NCBI GenBank assembly: GCA_902779645.1
Contig: CACZCH010000001.1
Location: 1 to 64,000, forward strand
Direction: 5' to 3'
Length of the DNA stretch: 64,000 bases
From: an uncultured bacterium
Lineage (GTDB): Bacteria > Cyanobacteriota > Vampirovibrionia > Gastranaerophilales > Gastranaerophilaceae
Shown here: piece after piece, positions 1 to 7,628 of the stretch
Position numbering within the stretch: position 1 is the stretch's first letter
How the letters are laid out: each line of letters opens with the position of its first letter
The notes under the pieces: model-generated
Databases searched by the model: none
What the model was told of the DNA's origin: nothing
The model's input: the letters and a program-made list of their open reading frames with translations, nothing else
Program-made: the position numbers and the translations under genes

Positions 1-422
1 ATCAAATGAATATGGTTTTTTAAAATTACAATAGCCACAATATTAAAAGAAATTTTTGTTTTTGTATATTTAAAAGAACGTTTTATTAAATCAATATAAA
101 CTAAAAGGAAATCTTTTCGATTATATGTAACAATTGTTATAAATACCATCGAATTTGGTATAAAAAAGCGTTTATAATTCATTCTAAAATTATACAATAA
201 GTTTTTGTCGGGTTAAAACCCGACCTATAATCTATTATGTAGAATTTCTTCATTTATGTTTGCACGACGAAGAAACGATTGAACAAGTGAAAGCATTTTT
301 TGTTTGAATTGTAACAAAATTTTCAATTTTTGTTTACAATTAGGCAATTTTTGAAGGATAAATGACTTTATATAAATATGTAGAAGAAATATAAGTGTGC
401 TTATGCACAGAAAGGCAGCAAA
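1..422. other. Intergenic stretch without a recognised gene
   Basis: About 420 bases with no open frame that looks coding on either strand. It is very AT-rich and holds one short hairpin repeat (described separately). Just before the small frame at 423 is a small hairpin with arms TGTGC and GCACA around 404-418. Confidence 0.6.
207..224. repeat. Short hairpin repeat, copy 1
   Basis: Perfect inverted repeat GTCGGGTT / AACCCGAC with a 2-base loop, flanked by CTATAA. The same hairpin recurs in the opposite orientation at 604-621, and related GTTGGG hairpins occur at 763-782, 919-936 and 61988-62004. The family resembles a dispersed palindromic repeat rather than a terminator, because no U-tract follows. 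Confidence 0.7.
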
Positions 423-527
423 ATGTCAACAAAGATTAAATCTCCTGAGTTTCTGTTTCAAGCAAAACCTCAAATTCAATATCATTCACAAAGAGTTAAT
501 GCAAACTTTATTAGACACAGAGCATAG
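423..527 (+). CDS. Possible 34-residue small protein
   Basis: Not recognised. An ATG at 423 opens a 34-codon frame ending at TAG 525-527. A purine-rich stretch (AGAAAGG) lies about 8 bases upstream, and a clean rho-independent hairpin follows 35 bases after the stop. The product would be basic and polar (begins MSTKIKSPEF) with no signal peptide or membrane segment. The support is only the arrangement of possible RBS, short frame and terminator; it could equally be a small non-coding RNA. Confidence 0.3.
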   Translation: MSTKIKSPEFLFQAKPQIQYHSQRVNANFIRHRA

Positions 528-561
528 TCTGTATGGCATAATTGCCAAATAAATAAAAAAA

Positions 562-577
562 GACCTCGGATGAGGTC
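562..577. terminator. Rho-independent terminator, possibly bidirectional
   Basis: Stem GACCTC / GAGGTC with a GGAT loop. It is preceded by a run of A and followed by ATTTTTA, so it could work in both directions. It closes the possible small gene at 423-527 on the plus strand. Confidence 0.7.
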
Positions 578-603
578 ATTTTTATGGGGCGAGTAGCTTA
601 TAG

Positions 604-621
604 GTCGGGTTTTAACCCGAC
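604..621. repeat. Short hairpin repeat, copy 2 (inverted)
   Basis: Same GTCGGGTT / AACCCGAC arms as 207-224 but in the opposite orientation: TTATAG now precedes the hairpin, where CTATAA followed the first copy. Conservation of the flanks supports a repeat unit slightly larger than the stem. Confidence 0.7.
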
Positions 622-627
622 AAATAC

Positions 628-962
628 TTTTGGGTGCAATTATGTGCAAAAAGTGTAAAAGAATAGTGCAAAAAATGAGTAAAAAAGTGCAAGAAAAGTT
701 AGTTTTCGTCCGATTTGAAATTTAAATTCTCAGCCGACTTCCTACCGCTACAATTTAGTGGTGTTGGGGTAGAAACCCCAACCTACATTTGTTTTCTTCC
801 GACCAAACTACTCAATAAAATACAGCCAAATTGCATATTATAAACGAGCCGAGTTATATCTTTTTCTTTTTTTAATGCATTAAATTTATCATAAATCTAT
901 TTTCTATAAGCAAGCAGGTTGGGCATACTTGCCCAAAAAAAATTAGCTAAAATTTTGCAATA
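628..962. other. Gene-free stretch with two further hairpin repeats
   Basis: No coding frame or RNA gene recognised. Two hairpins belong to the GGTTGGG family: GTTGGGGT / ACCCCAAC at 763-782 followed by CTACA, and TTGGGCA / TGCCCAA at 919-936. Confidence 0.5.
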
Positions 963-967
963 AAAAA

Positions 968-1038
968 CTCCCGGAGATGGATTCGAACCACCGTTGGAAG
1001 AGCCAGAATCTTCAGTCCTGCCACTAGACGATCCGGGA
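968..1038 (-). tRNA. tRNA-Gln(CUG)
   Basis: Read on the minus strand, the 71-base sequence folds as a standard cloverleaf. The acceptor is TCCCGGA / TCCGGGA. The D stem is GTCT / GGAC. The anticodon stem GAAGA / TCTTC encloses loop TTCTGGC, so the anticodon is CTG, which reads the CAG glutamine codon. The T stem is GGTGG / CCATC with loop TTCGAAT. Discriminator base G73 fits glutaminyl tRNAs. CCA is not encoded and must be added after transcription. Confidence 0.92.
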
Positions 1039-1086
1039 ACAGAGCATATATAAAACTCTATTTTTATATTAGTTTAAACAAAAAAA

Positions 1087-1117
1087 ACACGCAATATTTA
1101 TATTACGTGTTTTTTTT
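1087..1117 (-). terminator. Terminator for the secreted-protein gene
   Basis: An ACACG / CGTGT-based stem with A-rich and T-rich sides lies just beyond the stop of the minus-strand gene at 1133-1627, before the tRNA-Gln gene. The T-tract on the plus side means it could act in both directions. Confidence 0.6.
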
Positions 1118-1132
1118 ATTTTAATTTTTTAA

Positions 1133-1627
1133 TTATTTATTTTTTTTCCACCACCAGTTAATTTTTTTTACAGAATCAACCGTTTCTTTTTTTTCTACAT
1201 AAGGATTATCAAGATTAGTCGGCCCTATACCAGAATAATCTGTTTGTCCCTTTTCGGCAGACGCAGTGGTTTTTGCAGCTGCTGATGCTTTTTCTGCCTT
1301 TGCGGTTTCTTCATCTACCGGCTTCCAGAATTTTACTTCACTAAATCTTGAACCCGGGAAAGTATTTGTATAATTTTTCAGCGGATGCTGGCTGAAACTG
1401 GTATCTTCTACAACTTCAGAATCGGTTTTTTCATATAACTTTCTTGTTAAATCCTGATTTGCTGAATTAGCATAATTAGCACCGGACTGAACGTTATTTC
1501 CTGCATCTCGTCCTAAAAAGTGTATTCTTCCGATTCCGTCAGTGTAAATTGTTGATTCTGCATAAGCAGATATTGTTGCCGATAAAGCCATTACTAAGCT
1601 TAATGAGATAATACGTTTTGCGTTCAT
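1133..1627 (-). CDS. Hypothetical secreted protein
   Basis: Product not recognised. The 164-residue protein has a clear signal peptide (basic start MNAKR, hydrophobic stretch to about residue 20, cleavage near AYA-E). The mature part is polar, Ala/Lys-rich between residues 105 and 130, and ends in a Trp/Lys cluster. An AAGGAG ribosome-binding site sits 9 bases before the ATG. It is transcribed alone or with the OmpH-like gene upstream on the same strand. Export to the periplasm or cell surface is likely; the function is unknown. Confidence 0.75.
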   Translation of the reverse strand: MNAKRIISLSLVMALSATISAYAESTIYTDGIGRIHFLGRDAGNNVQSGANYANSANQDLTRKLYEKTDSEVVEDTSFSQHPLKNYTNTFPGSRFSEVKFWKPVDEETAKAEKASAAAKTTASAEKGQTDYSGIGPTNLDNPYVEKKETVDSVKKINWWWKKNK

Positions 1628-1721
1628 GTTTTTTAACTCCTTGTACTTTATTTTATAACGTTATTATAGCACAAGACAATATAAAAAAGTATATAATATT
1701 ATAAAAACTTCCTTCGTATTT

Positions 1722-2153
1722 TTACTTAACGTGTATTTCATCCGTAATATCTTTACCGCCGTATAAAAGCACGCTTTTTGCAAAAACGTAATCATAATCA
1801 TCTTTTTTCGCCTTTTTTGCAATCTCGTCTTTTATATTCTTTTCTATTGCAGACAAGCGATTATTATAGTCTTTTTCAAGCAAAGATTTTTTTGTATTAA
1901 ACTCATTAGTATACTTTTCTTCAATCTTTACTATTTTATTTTCGTCAGTTTCATTCGCAATCTCTCCTCTTGCATTAATAATAATCTTGTTAAGCTCCTC
2001 CATTTTCTTTGAATGTTCCTGCTTAAGCTGTTTGACCTGAGATGAATTTGATACGATTTTTTGTAAATCGACAACTGCAATCGAATTTTCTGCCATAGCA
2101 AAATTCCCCGTAAGAAAAAAACTTAATAAAACTACAAATATACTTTTTTTCAT
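1722..2153 (-). CDS. Skp/OmpH-family periplasmic chaperone
   Basis: 143 residues. A signal peptide (about residues 1-21, cleavage near AMA-E) is followed by the family start IAVVDLQKIV, a long charged helical coiled coil (about 35-115) and the typical end VLLYGGKDITDEI. Family members form trimers that hold unfolded outer-membrane proteins in the periplasm, so this gene argues for a diderm envelope. It lies divergently from the possible outer-membrane protein at 2291. Length is slightly short for the family (about 160). Confidence 0.85.
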   Translation of the reverse strand: MKKSIFVVLLSFFLTGNFAMAENSIAVVDLQKIVSNSSQVKQLKQEHSKKMEELNKIIINARGEIANETDENKIVKIEEKYTNEFNTKKSLLEKDYNNRLSAIEKNIKDEIAKKAKKDDYDYVFAKSVLLYGGKDITDEIHVK

Positions 2154-2252
2154 AAAATTTACCTCTCTTTATGCTTATGTATAACCTGTTTAGAAAAATT
2201 TTTAAATCATCTTTTGTAACTCTAATCAGGTATTTTAACAAAACTACATGAT

Positions 2253-2281
2253 TTGAACAGATAACTTTTTTAGTCTATAAT
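2253..2281 (+). promoter_or_regulatory. Predicted sigma-70 promoter
   Basis: TTGAAC, 17-base spacer, TATAAT. The -10 ends only 9 bases before the ATG at 2291, so transcription would start almost at the start codon, leaving the GGAG at 2283 outside the mRNA. Either the gene uses a near-leaderless transcript or a second upstream promoter exists. Confidence 0.55.
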
Positions 2282-2290
2282 TGGAGTATT

Positions 2291-3007
2291 ATGAAGAGAA
2301 TAACTTTGATTATAATACTTATGCTAACGCTTAACCTGCTTCCGACCCCGGCTCAGGAACTGGTTCAAGAAAAGCTTAAGATAAACGGACAGGTCGAATA
2401 CGATGACAATCTTATAGAAACCATATACTTGGATTCGGATATAGAAAAGCCGGAGGTGAACATCCCCCAGCTGAAGTTGACCCTGCCGGCGGGGGTCTTG
2501 AATATAACATCAAACACCAACACATCGAGAAGCGCATTGGCCCGATCAATGGTCAGCCGCTCTTCCCTTGGTGATATAATTCCGCTAAGTGCAAGTGTTG
2601 TTAATAACGTAGGAGGATTCTCTTACGGTACTAAATTTGCAGAAGAATTGTCTTATGCTCAGCCTGAATCAACTGCTGCATTTTTCTTAAGATACGACAG
2701 CCCGAAATACTTTTCTTTTGAAACTGCACTGAGACAATCTGCAAACAGAGAATTGGAAGACAGTCAATGGAGTTCTATAAGAATTACTCCTGAATGGCAT
2801 TTAAATGAAAAATTAACAATAAAGAATTCTTTCTCTAACTTTGTACAGTCACAAAAAAACAAAACAGAACTGACTATTGTTTATACTCCGGCACTTAAAA
2901 AATATGCGGAAGCACTTAAATTTGAATTAAGTGTTGCTCAGTCATACTATGCAAACGGAAATAAATCGGAAGCTGTAAGTTTTTCAACAGGATTTAAACT
3001 AAAATAA
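2291..3007 (+). CDS. Exported protein, possibly an outer-membrane beta-barrel
   Basis: Not recognised as a named family. The 238-residue protein has an N-terminal signal sequence (hydrophobic residues 4-20, cleavage near PAQ-E). From about residue 95 it alternates polar and aromatic strand-like segments, the last ending in FSTGFKLK, which resembles a barrel strand. GGAG precedes the ATG by 4 bases. The first third is noticeably more GC-rich than its surroundings (2440-2510). It overlaps closely with the DivIC-like gene, 1 base apart, so the two are probably co-transcribed. Confidence 0.65.
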   Translation: MKRITLIIILMLTLNLLPTPAQELVQEKLKINGQVEYDDNLIETIYLDSDIEKPEVNIPQLKLTLPAGVLNITSNTNTSRSALARSMVSRSSLGDIIPLSASVVNNVGGFSYGTKFAEELSYAQPESTAAFFLRYDSPKYFSFETALRQSANRELEDSQWSSIRITPEWHLNEKLTIKNSFSNFVQSQKNKTELTIVYTPALKKYAEALKFELSVAQSYYANGNKSEAVSFSTGFKLK

Positions 3008-3008
3008 C

Positions 3009-3428
3009 ATGATACGCAGACAAAAACCGCAAAAAAGAGTAATAGATAGAGAAGGCAAGGACGCTTCGAAAAAAAGCAGACCGGCTTCTGTCGGCAATGG
3101 CTTCTATTATTCATTCCTCACGATAATTTTACTTTTATGCTTGATTCAAATAACAATCAGCGCAGTTTTGAATGTTTCAAAAATAATATCATATAAGGCT
3201 AAAATTGTTCAAATAACAAAAACAAGAGATGCAGCACTGGCGCTCAACGACCAGCTTCAAGATAGTATAAAAAATTTTTCAAATGTAACAGGTTTAGAAG
3301 CTATCGCAAGAAATAATCTAAAAATGTCCGGCGAGGATGAAGTTTTGGTTATAATTAACACCCCGAAAGAAGAAAAAATAGAAAAACCGCATAAATTTGA
3401 TTTGTTTGGATTAAAAAAACAAAAATAG
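3009..3428 (+). CDS. DivIC/FtsB-like septum formation protein
   Basis: 139 residues: a basic cytoplasmic tail (1-32), one transmembrane helix (about 34-55), then a short coiled coil and the family signature ARNNLKMSGEDEVLVII. DivIC/FtsB proteins are bitopic components of the division complex at the septum, working with FtsL and FtsQ. The Lys-rich C-terminal tail is common in this group. The gene follows the exported-protein gene by a single base, suggesting translational coupling. FtsL is the alternative assignment, but the EVLVII ending favours DivIC. Confidence 0.75.
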   Translation: MIRRQKPQKRVIDREGKDASKKSRPASVGNGFYYSFLTIILLLCLIQITISAVLNVSKIISYKAKIVQITKTRDAALALNDQLQDSIKNFSNVTGLEAIARNNLKMSGEDEVLVIINTPKEEKIEKPHKFDLFGLKKQK

Positions 3429-3430
3429 TT

Positions 3431-3799
3431 TTATTTAAACTCTTCTAGTGTTTTAAACTTGTTATAAAAAAAGTTTAATCTTTCGCTATTTTGTTTATAC
3501 CAATACCCTATAAGCACTTCAAATGCGGTTGCAAGCCTGTAATCGTGCTGTATAGCTCTGCGTCCGATAGGAATAGATAAATTGCGTGCGCGTCTTACAA
3601 GTTCTTGTTCCTCTTCGGTTAAGTCATTATAAATGAAATCCAGCATTTCTTTTTGAAAAGTTGCATTTACTCTATCTGTTGTCATTTTGTGAAGGAGCTT
3701 TGAGTTAGAAGTCTTAAGTATTACATAATCTCTAACAAACACTTCCCATACGGCATCCCCAATATGCGCATAATTTTTTAATGATAATTTTTCCTGCAT
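3431..3799 (-). CDS. mrnC: Mini-ribonuclease 3
   Basis: 122 residues matching the whole RNase III catalytic domain without a dsRNA-binding domain, the usual Mini-III form. The RNase III signature is replaced by the Mini-III version HIGDAVWEVFVRDY near the start, and the C-terminal catalytic helix is present as ATAFEVLIGYWY. The enzyme trims 23S rRNA precursor ends and is typical of Firmicutes and Cyanobacteria. It converges with the DivIC-like gene, the stops being 2 bases apart. Confidence 0.88.
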   Translation of the reverse strand: MQEKLSLKNYAHIGDAVWEVFVRDYVILKTSNSKLLHKMTTDRVNATFQKEMLDFIYNDLTEEEQELVRRARNLSIPIGRRAIQHDYRLATAFEVLIGYWYKQNSERLNFFYNKFKTLEEFK

Positions 3800-3849
3800 G
3801 CTTTTATTTTAGCATAAACCATGATAGTATATTTGTTTATGGAGGGAAT

Positions 3850-4299
3850 ATGCGTATCCAGTCAATAGATAATTCAAAACAATCGCCAACAATGAAAGCC
3901 GGCTTATATTTTATAAAAAAATCAAATGTATTATTCAATCGTGATCCAAATATAAAATTCATCACAAAAGATTTTGTAAAAGTTTCTAAAGATGGTTTTA
4001 GATATATTGAGGATAATTTAATTCCTCAAAGCATAAAAGACAGATTTGCTAAAAATTCTTTCGTAAAAGATTTATCAGAAAAATTTGATACTTTTATATT
4101 TTATAGAGAATTACCCAAAGGGCATAAGAATAATTTTGGGTGTGAGAATATAGCATATGCAAAAATAAGTTGGGCAGATTTAACGCAAAGCCATGCTCAA
4201 ATTCGTGAAGTTAAGGGTTACAGTCCGATAACAGAAGAATTAGCTGTTGATAAAATGTTTAAAGATCTGGAAAAATGTAAATTTTGTGCTATTTCATAA
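3850..4299 (+). CDS. Hypothetical cytoplasmic protein
   Basis: 149 residues from the ATG at 3850, chosen because GGAGGG lies 5 bases upstream; a longer in-frame start at 3781 has no ribosome-binding site and overlaps mrnC. The opening MRIQSIDNSKQSP resembles the N-termini of other uncharacterised proteins of this lineage. No signal peptide or membrane helix is visible. Two cysteines are close to the C-terminus (CKFC). Function unknown. Confidence 0.65.
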   Translation: MRIQSIDNSKQSPTMKAGLYFIKKSNVLFNRDPNIKFITKDFVKVSKDGFRYIEDNLIPQSIKDRFAKNSFVKDLSEKFDTFIFYRELPKGHKNNFGCENIAYAKISWADLTQSHAQIREVKGYSPITEELAVDKMFKDLEKCKFCAIS

Positions 4300-4317
4300 A
4301 AATTTGACAAAACCCTC

Positions 4318-4348
4318 TTTACAAAAAAATTTTATTTGATACTATAAT
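4318..4348 (+). promoter_or_regulatory. Predicted promoter of tRNA-Asn
   Basis: TTTACA, 19-base spacer, TATAAT, about 75 bases before the mature tRNA. A better -35 (TTGACA, 4304-4309) is present but 33 bases from the -10, too far to pair with it. Confidence 0.5.
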
Positions 4349-4424
4349 AGATGTGGGAACGGTAAGTTTTCACGACAATTAAATAAGCCAAATGCGTTAA
4401 TTGATAATGCAAGATTTAAAATAA

Positions 4425-4496
4425 TCCTCAGTAGCTCAATGGCGGAGCAACCGGCTGTTAACCGGTAGGCTGTTGGTTCGAGTCCAACCTGGGGAG
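4425..4496 (+). tRNA. tRNA-Asn(GUU)
   Basis: 72-base cloverleaf. The acceptor is TCCTCAG / CTGGGGA. The anticodon stem CCGG / CCGG encloses loop CTGTTAA with anticodon GTT. The T arm is GTTGG-TTCGAGT-CCAAC. CCA is not encoded. The 3' half is partly duplicated, with 4 mismatches in 27, at 7228-7254 next to a second copy of the downstream sequence, which marks this gene as an insertion site. Confidence 0.93.
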
Positions 4497-4528
4497 TTTT
4501 TTCATGTCAAAAAGAGGGGTTTATCTCT

Positions 4529-4785
4529 GGGTTTTAATGGGACATTTGAAAAAATATTTTTCTGCCGTATTTCGGCTTTACGTTTGAATTACATCCACTT
4601 CCTAGTGGTTGACTGAAACTACTCCAAAAGTCACTTTTTCGTCCTGTATTTGGCCTCAAAATTCCGCTATAAATCCGCCCAAATTGCTATAATCCAAATA
4701 TATTGGTGCATTCCCCGCTGACACTTTCCGGACAAAAAGTCACTTTTGAAACTGCCCACTCCCAAACTCGGAAGCTAGTCGGAAG
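4529..4785. repeat. Element-end repeat, copy 1 (downstream of tRNA-Asn)
   Basis: About 257 bases, non-coding, highly similar to 7313-7570. It starts with GGGTTTTAATGGGAC and ends with CTCGGAAGCTAGTCGGAAG. The GTCGGAA motif here is the inverse of three TTCCGAC motifs found at the other end of the transposition operon (13132, 13155, 13185). It is best read as the non-transposase end of a Mu/Tn7-like element. The cargo following this copy is the serine protease gene at 4814. Confidence 0.7.
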
Positions 4786-4813
4786 ATAAAATAAAAACCT
4801 TTTAAAACCTTAA

Positions 4814-5755
4814 TTATTGATTTGCCTTAAGTAAAAATACTTTGTCATTTTGATTTTCAATAATCTTTAGTGCTGTTGTACCATAGAATGTTATCATACA
4901 TGCGTGATGAATACTTAAAACAAGATCTTGTAATTTTTGATCATTTTCCAAAGCGGTTACTTTTAAACCTAAATTTTTACAATATTCATTTGAGAGATGT
5001 CTTGAATGACTTTTTGTTAAATCATGATTACTAAGTTTATCTACAATTTTATTTATTTTGTCTTTCGTTTGTTCAGAATTATCGTCAGCAAACATGCATT
5101 TTTGTAGCCATTTTTTTGTAATTTCTTGAGACCAATTGATAGCATTTTGGCATTCGCCAATAAATGTAGGATTATATTTTGATATTATTTGAGCCCAAAC
5201 AAATTGCTTCGCTGGTTCCTCTTTAATTTCTCTTGTAGCAGTTTCTATCTCATTTAATATTGCGTATGCCGGTACCGTTCCAATATTTGGAAATGTAATT
5301 TGAGGATCTATAGGACCCAAACTTGATTGTTTTCCCATAAATATTTCTTTACAAGCACAAGCCATCATCGTTCCAGCAGACATTGCTAACTGAGGGATAA
5401 AAGCTCTAATATTACAATCAAATTTTTGATGAAGATAATCAACAATTGACTCTGTTGCAGCAATATCACCACCTGGAGTATGTAAAATTAAATCTAAACC
5501 CTTTGACACATCCATGTTGTGAATATTTGTCATAAAACCATTTTTATCAACATCATTTATTATTGTATCTTTTACATTCGATTTTTGTAACCAGGCAGAA
5601 TAATAAACTATAACATTTCTACCTGTATATTCCGAAAGTTCATTAATATATTGTTTTCTGTACTTATCATAGGGACTATATGGTAGATGTTGACCTTCTG
5701 GTACATTATTAATTTCGTGTTGTATATTTTCTATTATCTCTTTCCAGTCTGGCAT
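4814..5755 (-). CDS. ClpP-fold serine protease, SDH proteinase family
   Basis: 313 residues of the serine dehydrogenase proteinase/SppA-like ClpP fold, a membrane-associated or cytosolic protease group. Visible motifs are the oxyanion loop HTPGGDIAATES (about 92-103), the nucleophile region PQLAMSAGTMMA with Ser126, and SSLGPIDPQ (144-152), a typical follow-up motif. No signal peptide. The start overlaps the small gene at 5734 by 22 bases. Cargo position next to an element end suggests a role in a mobile defence or maintenance module, but the substrate is unknown. Confidence 0.8.
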   Translation of the reverse strand: MPDWKEIIENIQHEINNVPEGQHLPYSPYDKYRKQYINELSEYTGRNVIVYYSAWLQKSNVKDTIINDVDKNGFMTNIHNMDVSKGLDLILHTPGGDIAATESIVDYLHQKFDCNIRAFIPQLAMSAGTMMACACKEIFMGKQSSLGPIDPQITFPNIGTVPAYAILNEIETATREIKEEPAKQFVWAQIISKYNPTFIGECQNAINWSQEITKKWLQKCMFADDNSEQTKDKINKIVDKLSNHDLTKSHSRHLSNEYCKNLGLKVTALENDQKLQDLVLSIHHACMITFYGTTALKIIENQNDKVFLLKANQ

Positions 5756-5916
5756 TTATCTATCCATTCACTACCATTTGTTTGTATATCCCCCCTAACA
5801 ACTACTTCATGTTGAGGTGTATAATTATTTTGTACGACAATATACCCATTGTACAAGTAACTACAATTTGGATTATTTTTGATATCTACGATTTCATTAT
5901 ACATTTTTTTATACAT
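5734..5916 (-). CDS. Small protein coupled to the serine protease gene
   Basis: Not recognised. 60 residues from the ATG at 5916; a GTG at 5925 would add three residues, but GGAAG lies 8 bases before the ATG and favours it. The sequence is polar with three aromatic-rich segments and two cysteines. Its 3' end overlaps the protease start, an arrangement typical of translational coupling. It could be a protease partner or sensor, but only the context supports that. Confidence 0.55.
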   Translation of the reverse strand: MYKKMYNEIVDIKNNPNCSYLYNGYIVVQNNYTPQHEVVVRGDIQTNGSEWIDKCQTGKR

Positions 5917-5992
5917 AATATTCACTTCCGTAATTAATTTTATTCGTTCTTAAGCAAAAAAGCAATTAATCGAATGGCTGATTTTATAATAT

Positions 5993-6577
5993 TTAAACAT
6001 TTATTACAAAATTAATCAAAGCAATATAATCCCCTCTATCAGCTTCGCGTAAAGCTTCAATATACTGTGTTCTTAATTTCGAAATCTCTGTTAAATCACC
6101 AGAACCCCAATTCAAATCAGACAAACCAAATTTACGCATTAATAAATCTGCCATAAGACGGGAAATTCTTCCGTTACCGTTTGGGAATGGATGTATTTGA
6201 ACTAATCTGTGATGAAATCTTATAGCAATTTCTTTTTGGGGATAAGTATTATTTTCTATCCAATATTTAATATCATCAAAAAGCATTCTTAACTGTGGTT
6301 GAATCTGATAAGGAGCAACTCCAATATTTCTTTCTGTTGTTCTGAAACTTCCTGCCCATAGCCAAATTTCACCAAACATCTTTTTATGTAATGTTTTCAA
6401 AAAACTTTCGGATAAAATATCTTTTTTATTTGTCATAAGCCAAATTTCAGCTTCAGCAATTCCTGCTGTTTCCATTTCGTTTAATTCAGAACGATTAGTA
6501 ATCCATCCGGCTTTTAATCCTTGTTTTTCTTCTTCGGTAAGAGGAGTTGAATTATCATCTGTTTCAAATATGTTCAT
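5993..6577 (-). CDS. Fic-domain protein (mobile mystery protein B)
   Basis: 194 residues. The Fic active-site loop HPFPNGNGR is complete at 129-137, with His129 as the general base. A flap-like segment precedes it (about 78-92). Fic enzymes usually transfer AMP or other phosphate-containing groups onto target proteins. The overall form and the partner gene match the mobile mystery protein B family, found on plasmids and islands always next to protein A. The start lies 3 bases after the A gene stop with AGGAGG upstream. I see no clear classical inhibitory [S/T]xxxE[G/N] motif, so restraint may depend on partner A. Confidence 0.85.
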   Translation of the reverse strand: MNIFETDDNSTPLTEEEKQGLKAGWITNRSELNEMETAGIAEAEIWLMTNKKDILSESFLKTLHKKMFGEIWLWAGSFRTTERNIGVAPYQIQPQLRMLFDDIKYWIENNTYPQKEIAIRFHHRLVQIHPFPNGNGRISRLMADLLMRKFGLSDLNWGSGDLTEISKLRTQYIEALREADRGDYIALINFVINV

Positions 6578-6580
6578 ATC

Positions 6581-7036
6581 TTATTCCTCCTCTTCCCAAA
6601 GCTTTTTAGAATTCTTGTATAACAAATCTTTTACAATATCTTTTAACACATCTTCAAGTACATCTTTTTCTGCCAGTTGATTTTCAAGTCCCATATTTTT
6701 ATTTACTTTGCTTAGAATTTTCTTGGCTTTCTTTTGTGCTTGTTTATAAATAATATCATCAAACTTTTCCCTTGGAACAATAGCATAGACAAAATCGCAA
6801 TCCAAAGCATCCGCGATTCTTTCCATTGTAGATATTTTTATATTTTTTTCATTCTTCTCCATAGCAAAAACTCTCGGCTGAGATACCCCAATTCGTTTTG
6901 CAAATTGAGAAGTTGTCATGCCTAAAAAATCTCTTATAGTTTTTAACCAACCTTGAGGAGGAATTTCTATCATAACTTTTTTCAATGCGTCAAACTTCTT
7001 CTGGTAATTGCGTCTTAGTATTGTTTTGCTATCCAT
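6581..7036 (-). CDS. XRE-family regulator (mobile mystery protein A)
   Basis: 151 residues. The N-terminal half carries a helix-turn-helix (MTTSQFAKRIGVSQPRVFAM, about 40-60) preceded by the family phrase PPQGWLKTIRDFLG and followed by DALDCDFVYAIVP, all diagnostic of mobile mystery protein A. It is always paired with the Fic protein B and probably represses the pair and/or neutralises B. The C-terminal helix is longer and more charged than usual. First gene of the two-gene operon. Confidence 0.85.
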   Translation of the reverse strand: MDSKTILRRNYQKKFDALKKVMIEIPPQGWLKTIRDFLGMTTSQFAKRIGVSQPRVFAMEKNEKNIKISTMERIADALDCDFVYAIVPREKFDDIIYKQAQKKAKKILSKVNKNMGLENQLAEKDVLEDVLKDIVKDLLYKNSKKLWEEEE

Positions 7037-7044
7037 AATATTAA

Positions 7045-7085
7045 CCTATATATTATAATAAATCTATTTATATTATAACTCATAT
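7045..7085 (-). promoter_or_regulatory. Promoter/operator region of mobile mystery pair
   Basis: Directly upstream of the regulator start there are two near-identical TATATTATAA direct repeats in a very AT-rich stretch. On the minus strand a TATAAT-type -10 sits 15 bases before the ATG. Autoregulation by the XRE protein through these repeats is an inference. Confidence 0.4.
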
Positions 7086-7227
7086 ATTAAACACATTCAA
7101 CATGTAATATAATATAAATATTATAAATATTTACAAATTAACCCCGGAATTTTGGTGCACGGTTCGCAAAATATTGATATTTAGACACGCCTAAAACAGC
7201 GTGGTAATTATGGTTTTACGATTTAGC

Positions 7228-7254
7228 TAGTTCGTATCCAACCTGAGGAGTTTT
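7228..7254 (+). repeat. Degenerate copy of the tRNA-Asn 3' end (possible attachment site)
   Basis: 27 bases matching the T arm and acceptor end of tRNA-Asn (4470-4500) with four mismatches and the same trailing TTTT. As in the intact gene, it stands in front of a GGGTTTTAATGGGAC element-end repeat. It looks like a decayed target or attachment duplication left by insertion at the tRNA. Confidence 0.55.
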
Positions 7255-7312
7255 GTGAAAGTATGTATACCTGCATGGGTTTTGTGGGTGGGTTTTTGGG
7301 TGGTATATGGGT

Positions 7313-7570
7313 GGGTTTTAATGGGACATTTGAAAATATATTTTTCTGCCGGCTTTAGGCTTTACGTTTGAACTTTATCCCATTCCGAGTGGTTGACTGA
7401 AACTACTCCAAAAGTCACTTTTTCGTCCTATATTTGTCCTCAAAATTCCGCTATAAATCCTCGCAAATCGCTAAGATTTAAATATATTGCATTGTTTCCC
7501 GATGACACTTTCCGGACAAAAAGTCCGTTTTGAATTTACCCATTCCCAAACTCGGAAGCTAGTCGGAAGT
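7313..7570. repeat. Element-end repeat, copy 2
   Basis: About 258 bases similar to 4529-4785, again starting GGGTTTTAATGGGAC and ending with GTCGGAAG (7562-7569). A GT-rich run of degenerate GGGT units precedes it (7275-7315). It lies 60 bases from the stop of the DUF4435 gene and is the probable outer end of the transposon whose transposase end is at 13132-13191. Confidence 0.7.
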
Positions 7571-7628
7571 TGAAACATAAAAATCTTGTAAAATAGTAAA
7601 ATACATTTTTGTTCATTTTATATCAAAT

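Noticed and set aside
4304-4348. TTGACA at 4304 as the -35 of the tRNA-Asn promoter
   Set aside because: It is 33 bases from the TATAAT; the TTTACA at 4318 is closer to normal spacing.
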